Below, piece after piece: positions 26,333-34,906 of a DNA stretch of 64,000 nucleotides (position 1 is the stretch's first letter; each line of letters begins with the position of its first letter). The notes beneath the pieces are model-generated. The model worked only from the letters and a program-made list of their open reading frames with translations, ran no database searches and was not told the origin of the DNA. Source of the stretch: Solibacillus sp040274725 (GTDB lineage: Bacteria > Bacillota > Bacilli > Bacillales_A > Planococcaceae); NCBI GenBank assembly GCA_040274725.1, contig JBEMAQ010000019.1, positions 14,857 to 78,856 of the forward strand, written 5' to 3'. The position numbers were made by a program, and so were the translations under genes.

Positions 26333-26490
26333 GTATTTTCCTGTATAAAAGAGAAGTTTTATTCACTAGAATTTTCTTATATTATTAGCTCGACTAGGAT
26401 TCAAAAATACATCGTCAGTATATGGGCAAATAACAATATAAGCATAATCTTAAACGTTTATTGTAAAGCTATACGGAAAGACCTAGCACC

Positions 26491-26519
26491 TTTACTGGAA
26501 ATAATTACTTCTATATACT
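26491..26519 (+). promoter_or_regulatory. Candidate sigma-A promoter of the ABC-3C operon
   Basis: TTTACT (26491-26496) and TATACT (26514-26519) are separated by 17 nt, about 37 nt before the phosphoesterase ATG. Confidence 0.55.
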
Positions 26520-26555
26520 GTATATAGGGTACATTACTTAAATTAGAGGTGGAAA

Positions 26556-28010
26556 ATGACTTTAAATTGGTTGCATTTATCAGACTTACATCTTATTTAT
26601 GATAATTATGACACGACTATCATGAGAGAAAAAATGCTTAAATACTTTACTGAAAAAATTCGAAAAAAATTCGATGTGATTTTTATAACTGGAGATATTA
26701 CCCACCAAGGGGCAAATTACAATAAGAAAATATTTGAATTTTTAGATGAAATTCAAACGACCTTAGAAGTTCCAAAAGAAAATATTTTTATTGTACCTGG
26801 TAATCACGATGTTAAGAGAACACAGATGATGGGGAGAATGGTTAGTAGCGTTTTATCAGCAAATAATCCGAAAGATGAAATTAATAACCTAGATGCCCCG
26901 TCGTATAAAGTTTTATTTAACGGACAGAAGAATTATTTTAAGTTTTATGAGAAATTTTTAGAAAGAGAACATCCAAAAGATAATTTGCATTTTGTGGACA
27001 AAAGAAATGGGTTTAATGTTATTCACATTAACACTAGTTTAATATCTGGCGGTATAGATGTAGAAGGGAAAATATTAGTCGGACTAAAAAAGTTAAATGA
27101 TGCATTAAAAGAGTTAAGTGAGAACGACGAAGTTATAAATATTGCAATAGGTCATCATACGATTAATTGTATAAACGTTCATGAGAAGGACAGTTTATTA
27201 AATAGATTCTCTGATTATAATATAGATTTTTATTTAAATGGACATGTTCATCGTGCTAATTATCATCAAGAAATAAATAATTATAATAAAACGTATATGT
27301 TTACGGCAGGGGCAAATATAGTAGATGGTTACGCAAAATCTACATTTTTAACAGGATGTGTAGATAAGGAAAATGGTACTGCAGAAGTAGTTTATCATTC
27401 TTGGAATAAAGATGATGAGTTTTGGCATACAAATAATACAATTGGAAGACAGACCGTAAATGGAAGTTATTTGTGCGAGATTGACAGATTTAAAAAAAAA
27501 GAATCTAATTTAATTAAAGATGATGGTGAATTAGATATTAAACCCGTGAAGGAAGTTGATGAGGATGAGCTTAAAAACTTTCTTATTGACTTTTACGATG
27601 TAATACAGGAGGGGAAGGAGGAAAAAGCTAGTTTAATTCCTAAAGATGTTGAAAAAAAGTTTAAAAACATGTTTTGCTCTCCAACATTAAAAGTACAGTA
27701 TGATATGTGTTCAAGTTTATTTCATGTAGTAAATATGATATTAAAATCCTCTGCTTATGTAAGTATTGAGAAGAGACTTATTATGCCTAATTTAATTATG
27801 ACTGAGTACATGAACATGCTAGACGAGTATGAAAATGGTAATTTAATCTTTAAAAATATGTTGAAAAAATTAGTTAATAAATATAAAGATAAGATACATT
27901 ATAGTGAGGCTAGATTAGAGCTATATATTAGCGTTTTAATACACTGGAGTATCTATGAGTGCAATATTTATAATGATGATAAAAGAATGGGGAGAGTCTT
28001 AGTAGAATGA
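26556..28010 (+). CDS. Calcineurin-like metallophosphoesterase, probable ABC-3C effector
   Basis: This is a 484-aa protein. The N-terminal 300 residues form a metallophosphoesterase: HLSDLH (8-12 region), FITGDITHQG, VPGNHD (81-85), IGHHTIN and NGHVHRAN supply the two-metal site. The C-terminal ~150 residues are helical and not similar to common phosphoesterases, matching the conserved C-terminal module that links effectors to ABC-3C systems. An AGAGGTGG RBS is present. The gene overlaps the small 28007 gene by 4 bp, and that gene overlaps the ATPase, which makes a tightly coupled three-gene unit. The substrate may be a nucleic acid or nucleotide (inference). Confidence 0.8.
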   Translation: MTLNWLHLSDLHLIYDNYDTTIMREKMLKYFTEKIRKKFDVIFITGDITHQGANYNKKIFEFLDEIQTTLEVPKENIFIVPGNHDVKRTQMMGRMVSSVLSANNPKDEINNLDAPSYKVLFNGQKNYFKFYEKFLEREHPKDNLHFVDKRNGFNVIHINTSLISGGIDVEGKILVGLKKLNDALKELSENDEVINIAIGHHTINCINVHEKDSLLNRFSDYNIDFYLNGHVHRANYHQEINNYNKTYMFTAGANIVDGYAKSTFLTGCVDKENGTAEVVYHSWNKDDEFWHTNNTIGRQTVNGSYLCEIDRFKKKESNLIKDDGELDIKPVKEVDEDELKNFLIDFYDVIQEGKEEKASLIPKDVEKKFKNMFCSPTLKVQYDMCSSLFHVVNMILKSSAYVSIEKRLIMPNLIMTEYMNMLDEYENGNLIFKNMLKKLVNKYKDKIHYSEARLELYISVLIHWSIYECNIYNDDKRMGRVLVE

Positions 28011-28258
28011 ACTTTTTCTTATTAAATAAACATCAACCTAATGAAGAAAATGTTGTTTTTGTTTCAAAAATTATTTATGACTTATTAGAAGATGAAAAAC
28101 ATATCGATGAATTATTTGAACAATTTGCGAATGAACAACATACTACATTGAATTTAAATATTGAGAGAGTCTTATATCTTTCATTAACATTCCTTTTTTC
28201 ATTCGATTTAATTATATTAAAAAATAATTTGGTAAAGAGGAAAAAAAATGATAATTAA
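28007..28258 (+). CDS. Small middle component of an ABC-3C-type system
   Basis: This 83-aa protein is located between the effector and the SMC-like ATPase with overlaps on both sides (4 bp and 11 bp). It is short and helical and has no catalytic motif. ABC-three-component systems carry exactly such a small middle protein between effector and ATPase, thought to act as adaptor. The assignment rests on position and size because the family's sequence is weakly conserved. Confidence 0.68.
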   Translation: MNFFLLNKHQPNEENVVFVSKIIYDLLEDEKHIDELFEQFANEQHTTLNLNIERVLYLSLTFLFSFDLIILKNNLVKRKKNDN

Positions 28259-30002
28259 AAGTTTAATTATTTATAGTTATAGTACCCAGGAAATGTTAAA
28301 GAAATATACTTTTAATGAGTGTGGTTTAAACATTATTTTAGGAGAAAGAAAAGAAGAAGGACAAGAAACCAATGGGGTAGGAAAAACTACGATGGTTGAG
28401 TCTATGGATTTCTTGTTAGGAGGTTCATGTCCTAATGACTTTAAAGAAAAAGATACCTTGATAAATAAGGATATTTTTTTGGTGATGCATGTAATTAAAG
28501 ATGATGAAAGCGTATTTTTAGGGAGATTAATTAATCAACCTATGGAAGGTTATATCCTTTATTCTAATTCATTAATATTTGATTTAGCTCAGTGGGATAT
28601 AAAAAATGATTATAAAGAGTTTATAAATAGTTTTATCATAGAACAAAAAGACACGGAACCCCCTTTTTCTGCATTACGAGAGTATATTATTAGGAATGAA
28701 AAAAGTGGTTTTATAGATATAAAATTACCAAATAGAAACGCTATGAGTGAAGCCATGTATTTTGCTTATTTGTTTGGTTTACCATATGATTTTGAACTTG
28801 ATATCTCAAAGATTAAAAAAGAACAAAAGGAAATAAATAAAAAATTAACTTTAATAAACTCTTTGAAAACTGAAATTGGTGACTTGAAGTTAAAAGAGGA
28901 GAAAATAAAAAAGGAAATTAATTATTTAGACGAAATCATTATGAATGTAAAACTCACAGAGAAGTTAAAAGAGGATGCCATTGACTACAGTTTTTCAAAA
29001 GATGAGTATAATAAAGTACAAAATATAATCTTTGAACTAGAACATATAAAAAAGCAATATGAGAAAAATATTTACGATTTAGAAGAAAAAGCTGAGGAAA
29101 TAAAGTTATTGAATGATTTGGAACCATTTTATAAACAGCTAATAGGATACTTCCCAAAAGACATCAAAAAGAATTATGAAGAAATTCAGTATTTTTATGA
29201 TTTTATGGTTGACAATAGAGGAGAATTTTTCAAACATAAAATTGAAAACATAGAAGATAGGATAAAAAAGCAAACAATAAAGCTAAATAAAATAGGAAAT
29301 ACACTATCTAAGAAATCATTAGCCTTTATTAATACTGACATAATCTCTGATTTTTCGAGAATTAACGAAGAAAAAAATGAAAAGTTTGAAGAGCTTGCAG
29401 AGATAAGGATTAAAATAAATCTTTATCAGGAAAAAACAGAAACTACAACTCAAATAAATAAATTAAAGACAGAAGTTCTAAGATTAACTGAAATAAAACA
29501 AAATATATATGCTAACTTTCAAGAGAAAATATTAGGGATTTCAGAGCTATTTAATGGATTTGTCAAAGAAGCATATAATGAATCTGGAATACTCGAATTT
29601 GAATTGAACAATAAAACTGGAATAAATAACGCAACGGGTAGAATTGAAATAAACTGCCAAATTGATGATGAGAAATCACATGGTAGACTCTATATGAAGA
29701 TAAATATGTTTGACTTGACATGGTTCGTTAATAGTTTACGGAGTGACCAAGAAAAGACACCATTACTTATACATGACGGTTCTTATTCTAAACCAGACAA
29801 AAATGCCAAAAAAAGATTATTAAAATATGTGGATAATTTGCTTAAAGAAATTGGGAAAGGTCAATATTTTATAACTGTAAATATTGATGAATTAGACCAA
29901 GAAGTATTTAGTGATTTTGAAAAAAGGGGATTAATTATCGCAAAGTTACAAAGAGGAAATGATGATAAAGATAGATTCCTTGGATTTAGGTACAAAAATT
30001 AA
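28248..30002 (+). CDS. SMC-like ABC ATPase, DUF2326 type
   Basis: This is a 584-aa ATPase. The DUF2326-type Walker A is ILGERKEEG followed by ETNGVGKTTMVESMDF (Lys46), with the insertion between GER and NGVGKT typical of the family. Long coiled-coil segments lie at about 185-285 and 345-430. The C-terminal head (about 450-584) has FELNNKTGINNATGRIEI, MFDLTWF and LLIHDGSYSKPD. SMC-like ATPases of ABC-3C systems are thought to sense invading DNA and release the effector. It ends the three-gene operon on the 5-kb element. Confidence 0.8.
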   Translation: MIIKSLIIYSYSTQEMLKKYTFNECGLNIILGERKEEGQETNGVGKTTMVESMDFLLGGSCPNDFKEKDTLINKDIFLVMHVIKDDESVFLGRLINQPMEGYILYSNSLIFDLAQWDIKNDYKEFINSFIIEQKDTEPPFSALREYIIRNEKSGFIDIKLPNRNAMSEAMYFAYLFGLPYDFELDISKIKKEQKEINKKLTLINSLKTEIGDLKLKEEKIKKEINYLDEIIMNVKLTEKLKEDAIDYSFSKDEYNKVQNIIFELEHIKKQYEKNIYDLEEKAEEIKLLNDLEPFYKQLIGYFPKDIKKNYEEIQYFYDFMVDNRGEFFKHKIENIEDRIKKQTIKLNKIGNTLSKKSLAFINTDIISDFSRINEEKNEKFEELAEIRIKINLYQEKTETTTQINKLKTEVLRLTEIKQNIYANFQEKILGISELFNGFVKEAYNESGILEFELNNKTGINNATGRIEINCQIDDEKSHGRLYMKINMFDLTWFVNSLRSDQEKTPLLIHDGSYSKPDKNAKKRLLKYVDNLLKEIGKGQYFITVNIDELDQEVFSDFEKRGLIIAKLQRGNDDKDRFLGFRYKN

Positions 30003-30169
30003 GAATAAATCCAGGTTTCGCTGGAATGACTCCTTCGTTTTTAATATTTGCATAAATTAATAACTTTCAATATACTACATCATAGAAGGTCTTTGAACTA
30101 AGTTCGGAAATATGTAATACTCCCTAGTGGAGAAAATCGTTTAGTATATAATTATGGAAAGCTCTCAAT

Positions 30170-30285
30170 CGCTTGTGGCTCTAAGGTCGGCATAAGGACT
30201 CGCGAATTGCAAGTAGACAAACTACACGCGTAGAAGCCGGCGTATTGGAGCTTCTGGACGCGGGTTCGACTCCCGCCGTCTCCAT
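30170..30285 (+). pseudogene. tmRNA 3'-end fragment with attachment site copy 3
   Basis: From about 30213 to 30285 the sequence matches the ssrA 3' end with a few differences (an extra AA, CTTCT for CCTTT). Weaker similarity goes back to about 30170. Positions 30263-30285 are identical to the att core. The fragment extends further into tmRNA than the att core, so an ancestral ssrA 3' portion or a gene-end carried by an older element was left here. It forms the right border of the tandem island. Confidence 0.85.
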
Positions 30286-30310
30286 TTTGAAATTTCATAT
30301 GATATAGCAA

Positions 30311-30350
30311 AGCGTCAGAACCCTTGATAATAAAGGGTTTTGACGCTTTT
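30311..30350 (+). terminator. Terminator behind the third ssrA-end copy
   Basis: AGCGTCAGAACCC (30311-30323) pairs with GGGTTTTGACGCT (30335-30347), followed by Ts. It is very similar to the terminator at 6696-6737 and is probably the original chromosomal ssrA terminator. Confidence 0.9.
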
Positions 30351-30389
30351 GTTATTTCGTTTAATTTCACTCAATAGCATTCATTTAAA

Positions 30390-30504
30390 AGCGATCACTA
30401 CACATTGTTCGCTACTATTTGAAGCGGGCGCGACAATTAAAGAAGTACAGGAACGTTTGGGGCATGGGGATGTTCAAACAACAATGAATACCTACGCACA
30501 CTAA
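30390..30504 (+). pseudogene. Integrase C-terminal relic (plus strand)
   Basis: The frame ending at TAA 30502-30504 reads HCSLLFEAGATIKEVQERLG followed by HGDVQTTMNTYAH. It includes the catalytic His and Tyr of a tyrosine recombinase and closely resembles the intact integrase at 6806-7972. No upstream catalytic domain exists. It marks an earlier element at this site. Confidence 0.85.
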
Positions 30505-30509
30505 ATACT

Positions 30510-30840
30510 TCTTCTGTACTTTATTAATCCATTCTTGTGTTTTCGTTGGCTGCAACAACTCGTTATTTACATTGCTAAAAATCAGTTGATTGGATTTTAA
30601 TGTATTGTGACCTAAAGTAAGATAATCTTGTTTTTGTTGTTTTTTCCATTGTGTAAGAATTGCAAGGGGTGTTTCATCTAGTAAAGGTACGAATGGATTT
30701 TTTGTTCTTAGTAGACTTTATATACAATGGGTTGTCCTATCCACGCGCTACTAAGTATTGAAGAAACTCGATTAACTCTTCGCGTGTATAATAATTTTGT
30801 ATAGCATCTTCTACAGGGATTACTTTCGTAAAGCGTGTTA
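30510..30840 (-). pseudogene. Integrase catalytic-domain relic (minus strand)
   Basis: Reverse-strand translation gives LLDETPLAILTQWKKQQKQD and NTLKSNQLIFSNVNNELLQP, matching the middle of the catalytic domain of the 6806 integrase. A second piece at about 30735-30840 reads YYTREELIEFLQYLVARG and then a stop. The pieces are out of order and lack the active site, so this is debris of one or more integrases, inverted relative to the 30390 relic. Confidence 0.8.
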
Positions 30841-30992
30841 AATATCAGACTTAGTTCTATTGCAACCACATTTAGGATCAATCTAGAGATAATATTTGAA
30901 AAACTTGGTATCAATCGTATAAAGTGTTCATACCTTGTGGTAGATAGCAAGGGTTCCTATATATAGTTCCTATACAAAAGGGGGATAAGGAT

Positions 30993-31082
30993 ATGTTCAT
31001 TACAGCAAAAGAATGGCGCGCGTTATCTTTACGTAACCGTATGTTATTACTTGAAGCAGCAGCGAATAGAAATAAGAATTAA
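30993..31082 (+). CDS. Possible 29-aa small protein
   Basis: ATG 30993 follows GGGGGATAAGG and opens a 29-codon frame (MFITAKEWRALSLRNRMLLL, ending in ANRNKN). The RBS and helical composition support translation, but there is no recognised family. It lies in the island debris and may be the 5' piece of a lost gene. Confidence 0.4.
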   Translation: MFITAKEWRALSLRNRMLLLEAAANRNKN

Positions 31083-31368
31083 TCTGGACGTTCCTCATCT
31101 AATTTATCTCAGATAAGATAATGTTTAATCACCTTTCATAAATGAATGTGGAAGGTTTTGGTTATTTATAAAAAGACCTACAAAAAAGATTGGCATATTA
31201 GCTACAATCTTACTTTAATGAAGTATATAAACTCGCCCCCAGCAACTTATTTTCTTCAAATGGCATTATCACGATAAAAAAAGCGCTAAAAAGCGTTGCT
31301 ATTATAGCACTTTTGAGGGTTTCAAGTATAGTAACGGCCGTGTCCACACACCATAATCATCACATTTC
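31083..31368. other. Intergenic debris without recognisable gene
   Basis: AT-rich sequence between the integrase relics and the HlyD-like gene. An AAAAAGCGCT/AGCGTT repeat is visible near 31280-31300, but no gene or clear regulatory site was found. Confidence 0.5.
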
Positions 31369-31407
31369 AAAAAAAGTAGGAGCTGTCTAAAAAGCCCCTA
31401 CTTTTTT
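31369..31407 (-). terminator. Terminator of the HlyD-like gene
   Basis: AAAAAAAGTAGG at 31369-31380 pairs with CCTACTTTTTT at 31397-31407 with an internal bulge. On the minus strand it ends in a T run just past the stop at 31440. Confidence 0.85.
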
Positions 31408-31439
31408 AAGTACTTTCATCTATTTAAATAGTGATCTAT

Positions 31440-32879
31440 TTATTTCACTAAATACCACACAACATCTCTCCAAGTAACGTCCAGAGACTCCAACTCAAAT
31501 GTACGAAGTGGGTAAGGTCTAAATGTTGGAGCCAATAAATTTTTCTCATCACCATCGAGGAAAATTTGATATGGATTTATTGGTGCTGTAAAGACAGCAA
31601 CATCTTCTAAATGATCTTTCTTTGTTGTATTCTCTTCTTTTGGCTTTTGTAATTCAACCGTTTGAATACGTGGGGCTGCTGGGATATCTACTTCTTCTTC
31701 AATTTGCGTTTCATCCGGAACAGGTGCTGCGTACATGTACTCATTTTGTTTAATTTTTGCTTTATGAGTGAACAGTACATCTACCGGCTCTAATGCTGTT
31801 TTGCCGTCCTCATTTACTATATAAATTAGTTTTTCATTTACTGATGGAATGGCCTCGTCCTGCTCATATTGAACAAGCCAATTCTCACGTACTTCGAAAC
31901 TATTATCCGATTCCACTGTTATAATTTTTGCATTTGCTAGTGTACCAATCGGTGTTTCCAGTAATAAATCGATTGGCTCAATGCTCACTTCATACACCGT
32001 CTCGTTCGGAGAGACTTTTTCGTGCTTCTTCATTTCACTATATGCAATCGAATCCTGTGCTGGAATTTGTTGCTTCTCTAAAACGCTTCCCTCAACAACT
32101 AGCTGTTCATTTAACTCTTCATGAAGCGTAATTGTGGCCCTATTGCCTATTTTGACTTCTTCCCAATCTTTATGCGTCACATATACGACAACTTTCTTTT
32201 CGATTGATTGAATTTGGAAGATGATCGAATCACCTTCTAACACGATATCTTTTACAACACCATCGACAGGTGATGCAAGCGAGTTATTATTACTTAATTG
32301 TGTAATCATGTTGTCTAAAATATCGAGTTGACGTTGTGTTTCGGCAATCGAACGTTGAATAATCGCGATACCTTCTGCTGTTGGTGTGTTTTGCTCAATT
32401 CCGAGCTCTAACGTTAAATTAACGTTCCAATTTTCGTTATCACCTAATGTTGTAGAATCCGTCGCTGTACTAGCTGTGGAATTACTATTTTCATCTTGTA
32501 AATTAGACACAATGGATTCTAATTCGGCTAATTCACTTGAATAGGCATCGTGGTCTGTTTGTAGGCGTGTCATTTCACGCTCTGCTTGTTCAGGTTTATA
32601 AATAGCAAGCTCGCTTAATGCGCTAATAGTTTGACCTTGTGTGACGAGTACTTCGCTTATCGATTGAACTGGCGCTGCGATAAAATGCTCATATTTAGAT
32701 GTAACAACCGCATTCTTTTCCAATACTTTTTCATAATCATCAGCGACTGCAAATTGAACATTATTAATATAGTATTTTTTTGAAATAATTTCGTTATCTT
32801 TTAATAGTAAATAGCCATTGAATAGTACAAATACCATAGCAATTATACTCAAGATTTTCACTTTTTTTGTGAACCGCAT
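31440..32879 (-). CDS. HlyD/RND-type periplasmic adaptor-like membrane fusion protein
   Basis: This is a ~479-aa protein with one N-terminal membrane segment (MRFTKKVKILSIIAMVFVLF), a long helical hairpin (about 95-200; LQTDHDAYSSELAELESIVS) and biotinyl-lipoyl-like halves around SEVLVTQGQTISALSELA and LASPVDGVVKDIVLEGDSII. This is the layout of Gram-positive efflux adaptors (YknX/HlyD-like). No ABC permease or ATPase is adjacent. ATG 32879 overlaps the upstream stop (TAATG); GTG 32894 is an alternative. The role is probably export or envelope maintenance with the co-transcribed YIP1-like membrane protein. Confidence 0.8.
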   Translation of the reverse strand: MRFTKKVKILSIIAMVFVLFNGYLLLKDNEIISKKYYINNVQFAVADDYEKVLEKNAVVTSKYEHFIAAPVQSISEVLVTQGQTISALSELAIYKPEQAEREMTRLQTDHDAYSSELAELESIVSNLQDENSNSTASTATDSTTLGDNENWNVNLTLELGIEQNTPTAEGIAIIQRSIAETQRQLDILDNMITQLSNNNSLASPVDGVVKDIVLEGDSIIFQIQSIEKKVVVYVTHKDWEEVKIGNRATITLHEELNEQLVVEGSVLEKQQIPAQDSIAYSEMKKHEKVSPNETVYEVSIEPIDLLLETPIGTLANAKIITVESDNSFEVRENWLVQYEQDEAIPSVNEKLIYIVNEDGKTALEPVDVLFTHKAKIKQNEYMYAAPVPDETQIEEEVDIPAAPRIQTVELQKPKEENTTKKDHLEDVAVFTAPINPYQIFLDGDEKNLLAPTFRPYPLRTFELESLDVTWRDVVWYLVK

Positions 32880-33559
32880 TATAGTACAAGCCACCCTTCA
32901 ATCCAAGTTAACACAGGAAGTATGCTATATAATGCAACAAGCGCAGCAATCACAACTTGAATAACAATAAGTTTTCCTAGTAAAGCTTTTGGTCGCTCAC
33001 TCCATTGGGATAGAAATGTATATTGAATCCAAATAGTAATCACTGTTGCGACCGTTAACTGATTTAAGAAGAATAATAAATAATCTTGATAATACACATA
33101 GGCCATCATCGGAGCGAACGAGAAAAATGTAAAGGGTGTTGCGAATCCTGCGATAGCAAAAACAATCATTGTAACTACCTTTTCAAGTACAATCACACCA
33201 ATAACATAGAGCTGAACCTTTTGTATCCAGCGATAAGGAATATCTGTCATTAAATTAATAAAGTATGAAACAATATAGTAATGGAAAACGAAAAATAAAA
33301 TACCTACTAAAACTGCTCCAACTAAAGACATCAAGCGAGCGAAACTATATAAATCTCCATCGCCGTTCACGAGTAAAGCTGTTAAATCTGTAGTATTCAT
33401 CCCCCAAAAATTTCGAACGATAAAAAATAACATGGTAAACCAAAAAATGGTCCAAAAACATTTTTGGTAGCCAATTAACTTACGATCTTCACTATTTTCA
33501 AGATTATGTATAAATAGGGAAGGCTGTGAAAGCTGTTGCCAAAATTTAAACTCGTACAT
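32879..33559 (-). CDS. YIP1-like multi-pass membrane protein
   Basis: This 226-aa protein has about five to six hydrophobic helices (ten-to-twenty-residue stretches such as FWTIFWFTMLFFIV and LVGAVLVGILFFVFHYYIV) and the general look of the YIP1/DUF1282 family seen beside Gram-positive efflux adaptors. GAGGTGG stands 5 nt before ATG 33559. It is translationally coupled to the adaptor downstream. The function is not readable. Confidence 0.68.
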   Translation of the reverse strand: MYEFKFWQQLSQPSLFIHNLENSEDRKLIGYQKCFWTIFWFTMLFFIVRNFWGMNTTDLTALLVNGDGDLYSFARLMSLVGAVLVGILFFVFHYYIVSYFINLMTDIPYRWIQKVQLYVIGVIVLEKVVTMIVFAIAGFATPFTFFSFAPMMAYVYYQDYLLFFLNQLTVATVITIWIQYTFLSQWSERPKALLGKLIVIQVVIAALVALYSILPVLTWIEGWLVL

Positions 33560-33723
33560 AGTACCACCTCAATCATTCTCTTTATATAAAGTTATTACTT
33601 GTAGATTATATCAATCATATATATTTACCGTAAACTAATATAAAAAATCTTTCATTTCTTCATAAACAAAATGATGTAAAATATTTACTGTAAGGCAATG
33701 CAAATTCAAAGGGGGCTATATGT

Positions 33724-34644
33724 ATGGCGAAGGGTGTATTAGATTTAGGACCGATTGGGTTAGGGGCGAATTTTGTTGGGGGACATAATTTATTTGAAAA
33801 TGTGCAGGATGATGTGGGCAAGCAAATTATTGAAACGGCGATTGATTACGGAATTACGTTTATTGATACGGCATATGTTTATGGGTTTGGACGTTCGGAG
33901 GAGTTAATTGGCGAAGTGCTTGCAAAGAAAAAGCAACGCGAGGACATTGTCATTGCAACAAAGGCTGGGCATAAGAAAACAGAAAATGGCATTGTTGTGG
34001 ATAATCATCCGGATTTTATTGTTGGTGAGGTAGAACGTGCCTTGAAACGGTTACAAACGGATTATATTGATTTATTTTATTTGCATTATCCGGATGAACA
34101 AACACCGAAGGCGGAAATTGTCGGCGTGCTGCAGCGTTTAAAGGAGCAGGGGAAAATTAAAGCGATTGGTCTTTCAAATTTTTCGGTTGCGCAGCTCAAG
34201 GAGGCAAATCAAGACGGCTATGTCGATTATGTTCAAGATGAATATAATTTACTGAATCGCCAGGCAGAAAAAGAGCTTTTCCCTATTTTAGAGGAAAATA
34301 ATATTGGGTTTATTCCGTATTTCCCACTCGCGTCGGGCATTTTGGCAGGGAAATATACGAAGGATTCTGTGTTCACAGACGGTCGCAGTAAACGTCCGGA
34401 ATATAAGGGCGAGCGCTTTGTAGAAACTTTAGACAAGGTCGAGCAGTTAAAACAGCTCGCTGCGAAATATGAAACGGATGTCTCAAATGTGGTGCTAGCG
34501 TATTATTTAACGAAGCCTATTATCCCGAGTATCATTCCTGGTGCAAAACGTCCAGAGCAAGTAAAGGAAAATATTCAAGCCGGGAAGCTCATTCTTTCTT
34601 CAGAAGATCAGCAGTTTATTTCAGAGCTTTTTCCTGTTGGGTAA
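33724..34644 (+). CDS. Aldo/keto reductase
   Basis: This is a 306-aa NAD(P)H-dependent (alpha/beta)8 oxidoreductase. The catalytic tetrad is visible: Asp and Tyr in FIDTAYVYGFGRSEELIG, Lys in ATKAGHK, His in FYLHYPD. The cofactor-binding end reads IPSIIPGAKRPEQVKEN. It belongs to the general-stress/YqkF-IolS-like group; substrate unknown. GGGGGC RBS, single gene, with a terminator at 34796-34831. Confidence 0.94.
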   Translation: MAKGVLDLGPIGLGANFVGGHNLFENVQDDVGKQIIETAIDYGITFIDTAYVYGFGRSEELIGEVLAKKKQREDIVIATKAGHKKTENGIVVDNHPDFIVGEVERALKRLQTDYIDLFYLHYPDEQTPKAEIVGVLQRLKEQGKIKAIGLSNFSVAQLKEANQDGYVDYVQDEYNLLNRQAEKELFPILEENNIGFIPYFPLASGILAGKYTKDSVFTDGRSKRPEYKGERFVETLDKVEQLKQLAAKYETDVSNVVLAYYLTKPIIPSIIPGAKRPEQVKENIQAGKLILSSEDQQFISELFPVG

Positions 34645-34795
34645 ATGTGTTTTGGATGAAGTGAATTTGTCTACGATAGTTGCTTAGTATCGCTCTTTTA
34701 TAAAGTTTATTATTTAATCTCCAAAAATGAAGATATTGCTGAATGTATCGATTGCTAGGCAATTTTTGTTTAGTGGAGAGACAGTGAATTAAGTG

Positions 34796-34831
34796 ATAAT
34801 CGCCCCTTTGGAAGTTGAAGGGGCGATTTTG
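34796..34831 (+). terminator. Rho-independent terminator downstream of the aldo/keto reductase
   Basis: AATCGCCCCTT pairs with AAGGGGCGATT, followed by TT. It lies about 150 nt after the stop; no gene is visible in between. Confidence 0.88.
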
Positions 34832-34906
34832 CTTTGATAACACCAATCATACAAATATTTACTTTTGTGTGATAGAATTTAACTAAAATAAATTAGGTGG
34901 TGCGGT

